Source of the DNA: DATMER01 sp035556715
GTDB taxonomy: Bacteria; Acidobacteriota; Thermoanaerobaculia; Multivoradales; UBA5704
Direction: 5' to 3'
Length of the DNA: 64,000 nt
Assembly (NCBI GenBank): GCA_035556715.1
Contig: DATMER010000086.1
Coordinates: 26,298-90,297 of the forward strand
Shown here in pieces: positions 57,682 to 64,000 of this stretch. Below the pieces are notes generated by a model. It saw nothing but the letters and a program-made list of their open reading frames with translations, made no database searches and was not told the DNA's origin. Within the stretch, counting starts at the first letter, position 1. Each line of letters begins with the position of its first letter. The position numbers and the translations under genes are program-made.

Positions 57682-60600
57682 ATGAAAATCACAGACATCT
57701 TCATCCGGCGGCCCGTGCTGGCCGTGGTGGTCAACCTGCTCATCCTGATCGCCGGCCTGCAGTCCATCCGCTCGCTCAGCGTGCGCCAGTACCCGCGCAG
57801 CGACGTCGCGGTGATCAACGTGACGACCGCCTATGTCGGGGCCAACGCCGACCTCGTGCGCGGCTTCATCACCACGCCGCTGGAGCGGGTGATCGCCAGC
57901 TCCGACGGCATCGACTTCGTGGAGTCCTCGAGCACCCAGGGCCTGAGCACGATCGCGGTCCACCTGAAGCTCAACTACGACACCAACGCCGCCCTGACCC
58001 AGATCCAGTCGAAGGTGGCGCAGGTGCGCAACACGCTGCCGCCGGAAGCGGAGGCGCCGGTCATCAACCTCGCGACCGCGGACAGCGACTTCGCGGGCAT
58101 GTACATCGGCTTCTCGTCGGCCGACCTCGATCCCAACCAGGTCACCGACTACCTCACGCGCGTGGTGCAGCCCAAGCTCACCGCCATCAGCGGCGTGCAG
58201 CGCGCCGATATCTTCCCGGAGCGCGTGTTCGCCATGCGGGTCTGGCTCAAGCCCGGGGAGATGGCGGCCCACGGCATCGCGCCCTCCGCGGTGCGCGACG
58301 TGCTGGCGGCGAACAACTACCTCGCCGCGCTGGGCAGCACCAAGGGATCGATGGTGTCGGTCAACCTGACGGCCAACACCGACCTGCAGACGGTGGAGGA
58401 ATTCCGCCAGATCGTGGTCAAGGAAGAGGACGGCGTGGTCGTCCGGCTCGGCGAGATCGCGGACGTGGTGCTCGGCGCCGAAAACTACGACACCGACGTC
58501 CGCTTCAACGGCGAGGACGCCACCTTCATGGGCATCTTTGTGCTGCCCACGGCCAACACCCTGGACGTGATGAACCGCGTGCGCGAGGCCATCCCCGAGA
58601 TCGAGGCGCAGCTCCCGGCGGGGATGAAGGTCGGCATCCCCTACGACTCGTCGGTGTACATCCGGGACTCCATCCGCGAGGTCCTGAAGACGCTCGGCGA
58701 GACGCTGCTCATCGTCATCGTGGTCATCTACCTCTTCCTGGGCTCGGTGCGGTCGGTGATCATCCCGGTCGTGGCCATCCCGATCTCGCTCGTCGGCGCG
58801 ATCTTCCTGATGCTGGCCGCCGGCTTCACGATCAACCTCCTGACCCTCCTCGCCATCGTGCTCTCGGTCGGCCTGGTCGTGGACGACGCCATCGTCATGG
58901 TGGAGAATGTCGAGCGCCACCTGCACGAGGGCAAGACCCCCTTCCAGGCGGCGACCGACGCGGCGCGCGAGCTGGTGGGTCCGATCGTGGCCATGACCAT
59001 CACCCTGGCGGCGGTCTACACCCCGGTGGCGATCCAGGGCGGCCTGACCGGCTCGCTCTTCCGCGAGTTCGCCTTCACGCTCGCCGGCGCGGTGCTCGTC
59101 TCCGGCGTGGTGGCGCTGACCCTCTCGCCGATGATGGGATCGAAGCTTCTGCGCGAGGGCGACACCGAGCGCGGCTTCGCCGGCTTCGTCAACCGGCGCT
59201 TCGAGTCCGTCCGCCGCGTCTACTCGCGCATGCTCGAGGGGACGCTGGCCTACCGGCCCGTCGTGCTCACCCTGTGGGCGATCGTCCTGCTGATGATCGT
59301 GCCGCTCTACCTGTTTTCCCAGAAGGAGCTGGCGCCGGCCGAGGACCAGGGCATCGTCTTCGGGATCATCCAGGCCTCCGCGAACTCGACCATCGACCAG
59401 ACGCGGATGTTCACCAACGAGATCAACCAGGTCTTCGAATCCTTCCCGGAGACGGACAGCACCTTCCTGATCACGTTCCCGACGGGAGGCTTCGCGGGCA
59501 TGGGGCTGAAGCCGTGGAGCGAGCGCGACAAGACGAGCATGGAGGTCCAGGTGGGGGTGTCGGCGGAGCTGTCGAAGATCGCGGGCGTGCGGATCATTCC
59601 GATCACGCCGCCGGCCCTCCCCGGCGGCGGCGGAGGGCTGCCGGTCGACTTCGTGATCGCCTCGACGGCCGAGCCCCAGCAGCTCATCGAGATCGGCAAC
59701 CAGTTCGTGCAGAAGGCGTTCGCGAGCGGCCTCTTCATGTTCGCGGACGCCGACCTCAAGTTCGACCAGCCGCAGACGGAAGTGGTCTTCGATCACGACA
59801 AGGTGCGTTCGCAGGGAGTCGACCTGGCGCAGGCCGGCCGGGATCTCTCGACGCTGCTCGGCGGCAACTACGTGAACCGCTTCAGCATCCAGGGGCGGAG
59901 CTACAAGGTCATCCCGCAGATCAAGCGCAGCGAGCGCCTGACGCCGGACCAGCTCTCCGACATCTACGTCACGGGTCCCGAGGGCCGGCTGGTGCCGCTC
60001 TCCACCTTTGCCACGCTGCGGACCACGACCGAGCCGCGCGAGCTCAAGCGCTTCCAGCAGCTCAACTCCGTGCGCATCCAGGGCGTGATCCCGCCGGGGG
60101 TCTCGCTCGACCAGGCCCTGGTTTTCCTGGAGCAGGAGGCCCGGCGCAGCCTGCCCCAGGGCTTCACCTACGATTACGCTGGCGAGTCGCGGCAGCTCCG
60201 CACGGAGGGAGGGAAGTTCCTGGGGACCTTCCTGCTCTCGGCGATCCTGATCTACCTGGTGCTCGCGGCGCAGTTCGAGAGCTTCCGCGATCCGTTCATC
60301 ATCCTGGCCGGGTCGGTGCCGCTGGCCCTGGCCGGGGCGCTGCTCTTCTCCTTCCTGGGCTTCACCACGCTGAACGTCTACAGCCAGGTGGGCCTGATCA
60401 CACTGGTCGGCCTGGTGGCGAAAAACGGCATCCTGATCGTGCAGTTCGCCAACCAACTGCAGGAGACGGGGCTGGACAAGCTGCGGGCCGTCACCGAGGC
60501 GTCCACGACGCGGCTGCGGCCGATCCTGATGACGACCGCGGCCACGGTGGTCGGCCACATGCCGCTGGTCTTCGCGAGCGGGCCGGGAGCCGGAGCGCGC

Positions 60601-60762
60601 AACAGCATCGGCATCATGCTGGTGAGCGGCATGATCATCGGCACGGTCTTCACGCTCTTCGTGGTGCCCTCGATCTACGTCCTGGTGGCGCGGACGCACA
60701 GGGCCGAGCAGGCGGTGGAGGAGCAGGAGACGGAAGGCGATGTCGCCGGAGTGCCGGCGTAG
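57682..60762 (+). CDS. RND multidrug efflux transporter (AcrB/MexF-like)
   Basis: 1,026 residues, usual size. TM1 starts at residue 10 (PVLAVVVNLLILIAGLQSI). The TM4 proton-relay pair of Asp is in GLVVDDAIVMVENVERHL. The two periplasmic porter regions and the second TM bundle (ESFRDPFIILAGSVPLALAG, LVGLVAKNGILIVQFANQL, ATVVGHMPLVFASGPGAGAR) are complete. It is a trimeric inner-membrane pump driven by proton flux, in operon with its adaptor. Position beside the FAAL/ACP units suggests export of, or resistance to, the lipopeptide, but general housekeeping efflux is equally possible. Confidence 0.96.
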   Translation: MKITDIFIRRPVLAVVVNLLILIAGLQSIRSLSVRQYPRSDVAVINVTTAYVGANADLVRGFITTPLERVIASSDGIDFVESSSTQGLSTIAVHLKLNYDTNAALTQIQSKVAQVRNTLPPEAEAPVINLATADSDFAGMYIGFSSADLDPNQVTDYLTRVVQPKLTAISGVQRADIFPERVFAMRVWLKPGEMAAHGIAPSAVRDVLAANNYLAALGSTKGSMVSVNLTANTDLQTVEEFRQIVVKEEDGVVVRLGEIADVVLGAENYDTDVRFNGEDATFMGIFVLPTANTLDVMNRVREAIPEIEAQLPAGMKVGIPYDSSVYIRDSIREVLKTLGETLLIVIVVIYLFLGSVRSVIIPVVAIPISLVGAIFLMLAAGFTINLLTLLAIVLSVGLVVDDAIVMVENVERHLHEGKTPFQAATDAARELVGPIVAMTITLAAVYTPVAIQGGLTGSLFREFAFTLAGAVLVSGVVALTLSPMMGSKLLREGDTERGFAGFVNRRFESVRRVYSRMLEGTLAYRPVVLTLWAIVLLMIVPLYLFSQKELAPAEDQGIVFGIIQASANSTIDQTRMFTNEINQVFESFPETDSTFLITFPTGGFAGMGLKPWSERDKTSMEVQVGVSAELSKIAGVRIIPITPPALPGGGGGLPVDFVIASTAEPQQLIEIGNQFVQKAFASGLFMFADADLKFDQPQTEVVFDHDKVRSQGVDLAQAGRDLSTLLGGNYVNRFSIQGRSYKVIPQIKRSERLTPDQLSDIYVTGPEGRLVPLSTFATLRTTTEPRELKRFQQLNSVRIQGVIPPGVSLDQALVFLEQEARRSLPQGFTYDYAGESRQLRTEGGKFLGTFLLSAILIYLVLAAQFESFRDPFIILAGSVPLALAGALLFSFLGFTTLNVYSQVGLITLVGLVAKNGILIVQFANQLQETGLDKLRAVTEASTTRLRPILMTTAATVVGHMPLVFASGPGAGARNSIGIMLVSGMIIGTVFTLFVVPSIYVLVARTHRAEQAVEEQETEGDVAGVPA

Positions 60763-60783
60763 GGTCCGGCGGAGGATTCCGGC

Positions 60784-63700
60784 ATGATCCTGAAGACCCT
60801 TGCCTTCCTGCTGCTCGCCGCGAGCGGTGTCACTACGGAAGCGCCGGCCCCGCCCGTCGCAGCCGTCAAACCCTACGACGTGGTCTCGCCCCACGGCACG
60901 CGCAACGACCCCTATTACTGGCTGCGCGACGACACGCGCTCCAAGCCTGAAGTGCTCGACTACCTGAAAGCCGAGAACGCCTACTACGAGGCGATGAGCG
61001 CGCCGTACCGGGAGCTCACCGAAACTCTTTCCAAAGAGATCGTCGGGCGGCTCAAGGAGGACGACAGCACGGTCCCGTACAAGGACAAGGACTACCTCTA
61101 CTTCGCGCGGTTCGAGGCCGGGAAGCAGCACCCGATCCACGTCCGGCGGTCGCTGGATTCGGACAAGGAACAGGTCCTGATCGATGGCAACCGCGAGGCC
61201 GAGGGAAAGGAGTACTACAGCCTCGGCGCCCGGGCCGTCAGCCCGCGGCAGGACCTGCTTGCCTTCACCGAGGACACCCGCGGCCGTTTCCAGTTCACAC
61301 TGCGCTTCCGCGAGATCGCGACCGGCCGCGACCTGCCCGAGCGCATCACCGGGCTGAGCCGCCCGGTCGTCTGGGCAGGCGACAACCGGACCGTCTACTA
61401 CGTCGAGAACGATCCGGTCACGCTGCTCTCGACGCGGGTCAGGAAGCACGTGCTCGGAACGGACCCGAAGTCCGATCCGGTCGTCTACGAGGAGAAGGAC
61501 ACGTCCTTCTATCTCAACGTCGGCAAGACCGGCGACGAGCGTTTCATTCTGATCCGCCTCGGGAGCACGGTGGCGAGCGAGCTCCGCTTCATCGAGGCGG
61601 GCGACCCGTCGGCGGCGATGCGCGTCCTTGCGCCCCGCGAGAACGGCGTGCTCTACGAGGCCGACCACGTGGGCGGACGCTGGGTGATCAAGACGGACTG
61701 GAAGGCGCCCAACTTCCGCCTGATGAAGGTAGCCGACGGCAACGTCGGCGGCGGCAAGGCGGAGTGGCAAGAGCTGATGCCCCACGACCCCAAGGTCTTC
61801 CTCGAAGATTTCGCTGTATTCGAGGACTACCTGGCGATCGGCGAGCGGAGCGACGGTCTGCTGCGCGTGCGCTACGCGCCATGGGCCGATCTCGGGCGCT
61901 GGACGTACGTCCCCTCCGAGGCGGCCTCCACGCAGTACTTCCAGGTCAACGCCGAGCAGGACACTCCGCTCCTGCGCTACGCCTACACCTCCCTCGCCAC
62001 GCCCCATTCGGTCTACGAGCTCGACATGCGCACCGGGGTGCGCAAGCTGCTCAAGCGCGAGCCCGTGCCCGGCTACGATCCCGCCGGCTATGCCACCGAG
62101 CGCGTCTGGGCCACGGCGCGTGATGGCGCGCGGGTGCCGGTGTCGCTCGTCTACCGCAAGGGTTTCGCGAGGAACGGCACGGCTCCGTTGTACCAGCAAG
62201 GATACGGCTCCTACGGCGCCGCCATCGATCCGGCCTTCAACATGACGGTCGTCTCGCTCCTCGACCGCGGCTTCGTGTACGCGCTCGCCCACATCCGCGG
62301 CGGTCAGGAGCTGGGCCGCGCCTGGTACGACGACGGCCGCTTGCTCAAAAAGAAAAACACCTTCACCGATTTCATCGACGTCACCGATTTCCTGGTGCGC
62401 GAGAAGTACGCCGCGCCGGACAAGGTGTTCGCGAGCGGAGGCAGCGCCGGTGGCCTGCTCGTGGGCGCGGTGGCCAACATGGCCGGAGAGAAATACCGCG
62501 GCATCGCGGCGCACGTGCCCTACGTGGACGTGGTCACCACGATGCTCGACGAGACGATCCCGCTCGTGACCAACGAATTCGATGAGTGGGGCAATCCCAA
62601 ACAGAAAGAATATTACGACTACATGCTGTCGTACTCGCCCTACGACAACGTGCGCGCCCAGCGCTACCCGGCCATGCTGGTGACGACCGGGCTCCACGAC
62701 TCCCAGGTCCAGTACTACGAGCCGGCGAAGTGGGTCGCGCGGCTGCGCGCCATGAAGACCGATAAAAATCCGCTCCTGTTCAAGATCAACATGGGGGCCG
62801 GCCATGGCGGCCGCTCGGGCCGTTTCGAAAACCTGAGGGAAATCGCGGAGGAGTACGCGTTCTTCCTCCACCAGCTTGGGAATGAGGGCAAGCAGACGCT
62901 CCGGATCGACAACGCGCGCCTGGTCGACGGCACCGGAGCGCCGGCGCGCACGGGGAGCCTGCGCATTGCCGGCGACCGCATCGCTGCGGTCGGAGACGTG
63001 GAGCCGCTCCCGGGCGAGCCGGTCTTCGATGCCAAGGGCCTCGTCCTCGCGCCCGGGTTCATCGACACCCACTCGCACGCGGACTCGGACCTGCTCGAGA
63101 TGCCGGACGCGCTCGGCGCGGTGAGCCAGGGGATCACCACCGTCGTCGGCGGACAGGATGGCGGATCGGCCTTCCCGCTGAGCGATCTCTTCGCGCGGCT
63201 GGAGCGCGCGCCGCCGGCAGTCAACGTGGCCTCGTACTCCGGGCACGGCACCCTCCGCGAAAAGGTGCTCGGCGGCGACTTCCGCCGCGCCGCAACCGCG
63301 AGCGAGCTGGCCGAGATGTCGCGCCTGCTCGAGAGCGACCTCGAGGCGGGAGCCCTCGGTCTCTCGACCGGGCTCGAATACGACCCCGGGATCTTTTCGA
63401 CCCGCGACGAGCTGCTGGCCCTGGCCCGGGTCGCCGCGCGGCACCACGGCCGCTACATCAGCCACATCCGTAGCGAGGACCGGAGGTTCTGGGAGGCGAT
63501 CGACGAGATCCTCGCGATCGGCCGGGAAGCGAAGCTCCCCGTGCAGATCTCACACATCAAGCTCGCGATGCGATCACTCTGGAACGAGGCTCCGCGCCTC
63601 CTCGCGCTCCTCGACGATGCAAGGTCGCAGGGGATCGACGTCACGGCCGACATCTACCCCTACCTCTACTGGCACTCGACACTCACGGTGCTCTTCCCGG

Positions 63701-64000
63701 AGCGCGACTTCGAGAACCTGGAGACCGCCCGGCAGGTGCTCGCCGAGATCGCGCCGGCCGACGGATTGTTGCTCGGCCGCTACCTTCCGAATCCCGCCTA
63801 CGCGGGACGCACCGTGGCCGAGATCGCCAAGGAACGCGGCGAAGCGCCGGAGAAAACGCTGATCGCGCTCATTCGCGACGCCGAGGCGCTCCGCCGCCAA
63901 GGTAAGGAGGGAGTTGAAAGCGTCATCGGTACGAGCATGATCGAGGGCGACCTCGAAAAGCTCCTCACCTGGCCGCACACCAATTTCTGCACCGACGGCG
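60784..64000 (+). CDS. Oligopeptidase B-like S9 peptidase fused to a D-aminoacylase-type amidohydrolase (3'-partial)
   Basis: At least 1,072 residues with no stop to the window edge. A short signal peptide (MILKTLAFLLLAASG) leads to a beta-propeller region beginning PHGTRNDPYYWLRDD. The S9A catalytic domain has Ser554 in GGSAGG, Asp639 in TTGLHDSQVQ and His674 in GAGHGGRSG. The peptidase is complete to EEYAFFLHQLG. With only a short linker the frame then continues at about residue 705 as RIDNARLVDGTGAPARTGSL, the start of a metal-dependent amidohydrolase, with FIDTHSHAD (HxH near 761-763), YISHIRSED and QISHIKLA. It is the N-acyl-D-amino-acid deacylase layout, minus its own signal peptide. 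It could hydrolyse D-residue or N-acyl peptides in the periplasm. Confidence 0.85.
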   Translation, partial: MILKTLAFLLLAASGVTTEAPAPPVAAVKPYDVVSPHGTRNDPYYWLRDDTRSKPEVLDYLKAENAYYEAMSAPYRELTETLSKEIVGRLKEDDSTVPYKDKDYLYFARFEAGKQHPIHVRRSLDSDKEQVLIDGNREAEGKEYYSLGARAVSPRQDLLAFTEDTRGRFQFTLRFREIATGRDLPERITGLSRPVVWAGDNRTVYYVENDPVTLLSTRVRKHVLGTDPKSDPVVYEEKDTSFYLNVGKTGDERFILIRLGSTVASELRFIEAGDPSAAMRVLAPRENGVLYEADHVGGRWVIKTDWKAPNFRLMKVADGNVGGGKAEWQELMPHDPKVFLEDFAVFEDYLAIGERSDGLLRVRYAPWADLGRWTYVPSEAASTQYFQVNAEQDTPLLRYAYTSLATPHSVYELDMRTGVRKLLKREPVPGYDPAGYATERVWATARDGARVPVSLVYRKGFARNGTAPLYQQGYGSYGAAIDPAFNMTVVSLLDRGFVYALAHIRGGQELGRAWYDDGRLLKKKNTFTDFIDVTDFLVREKYAAPDKVFASGGSAGGLLVGAVANMAGEKYRGIAAHVPYVDVVTTMLDETIPLVTNEFDEWGNPKQKEYYDYMLSYSPYDNVRAQRYPAMLVTTGLHDSQVQYYEPAKWVARLRAMKTDKNPLLFKINMGAGHGGRSGRFENLREIAEEYAFFLHQLGNEGKQTLRIDNARLVDGTGAPARTGSLRIAGDRIAAVGDVEPLPGEPVFDAKGLVLAPGFIDTHSHADSDLLEMPDALGAVSQGITTVVGGQDGGSAFPLSDLFARLERAPPAVNVASYSGHGTLREKVLGGDFRRAATASELAEMSRLLESDLEAGALGLSTGLEYDPGIFSTRDELLALARVAARHHGRYISHIRSEDRRFWEAIDEILAIGREAKLPVQISHIKLAMRSLWNEAPRLLALLDDARSQGIDVTADIYPYLYWHSTLTVLFPERDFENLETARQVLAEIAPADGLLLGRYLPNPAYAGRTVAEIAKERGEAPEKTLIALIRDAEALRRQGKEGVESVIGTSMIEGDLEKLLTWPHTNFCTDG

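Noticed and set aside
57655..63465. A 1,936-codon open frame on the minus strand
   Set aside because: It lies entirely antisense to the RND pump and peptidase genes and is His/Asp/Arg/Glu-rich low-complexity sequence, the typical shadow of GC-rich coding DNA.

Overview
The window is GC-rich and looks like a secondary-metabolite region of a large-genome environmental bacterium. The orphan, duplicated FtsX/MacB-type permease at 20.8-23.2 kb is of the ADOP type that is abundant in Acidobacteriota. With the GC content and the peptidase/amidohydrolase repertoire, this makes an acidobacterium the best guess, with modest confidence. There is no rRNA gene and no intact tRNA.

Layout. (1) 0-20.9 kb: the 3' part of a giant hybrid PKS/NRPS gene (malonyl-type AT, KR, ACP, then five C-A-PCP modules, one with an embedded N-methyltransferase, and a terminal thioesterase). 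From the A-domain pocket residues I infer a polyketide-capped pentapeptide close to Val-like / Asn / N-methyl-Val-like / Thr / unknown. (2) 20.8-23.2 kb, minus strand: an ADOP-type permease converging on the megasynthase with a 124-bp overlap. (3) 23.8-30.0 kb: a decayed mobile island. It is bounded by 3' fragments of two different tRNA genes (Thr-CGT at the left, Pro-GGG at the right, facing outward). It carries a tyrosine recombinase, a plasmid RepA-like gene, a truncated second copy of both, and two frameshifted cargo genes. (4) 30.3-41.4 kb: a CPA2-type antiporter translationally coupled to a bimodular NRPS, converging with a monomodular NRPS. (5) 41.4-46.6 kb: a helical unknown protein, enoyl-CoA hydratase, ketosynthase, cytochrome P450 and PLP aminotransferase, plausibly making or tailoring an acyl or beta-amino-acyl precursor. 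(6) 46.6-56.4 kb: two paralogous FAAL/ACP units, each a minus-strand fatty acyl-AMP ligase divergent from plus-strand genes that include a small atypical ACP. Unit 1 adds a glucokinase-like pseudoenzyme and a hotdog thioesterase. Unit 2 adds an ABC_sub_bind-type protein, a radical SAM enzyme and an AMP-ligase-like protein that has lost its nucleotide-binding motifs. (7) 56.5-60.8 kb: an RND efflux adaptor and pump. (8) 60.8 kb to the end: an oligopeptidase B fused in frame to a D-aminoacylase-type amidohydrolase, running off the window.

The most unusual non-coding signal lies between the two FAAL/ACP units, in the convergent gap at 49.83-50.16 kb. Twelve copies of an ATATRR hexamer sit on a strict alternating 20/21-bp lattice (mean 20.5 bp, two helical turns) with one vacant position. 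I know of no feature class that explains it.

Working model (inference): FAALs activate fatty acids onto the small ACPs; KS, hydratase, P450, aminotransferase and radical SAM enzymes modify them; the NRPSs elongate the acyl chain; the antiporter, permease and RND pump handle export or self-protection.
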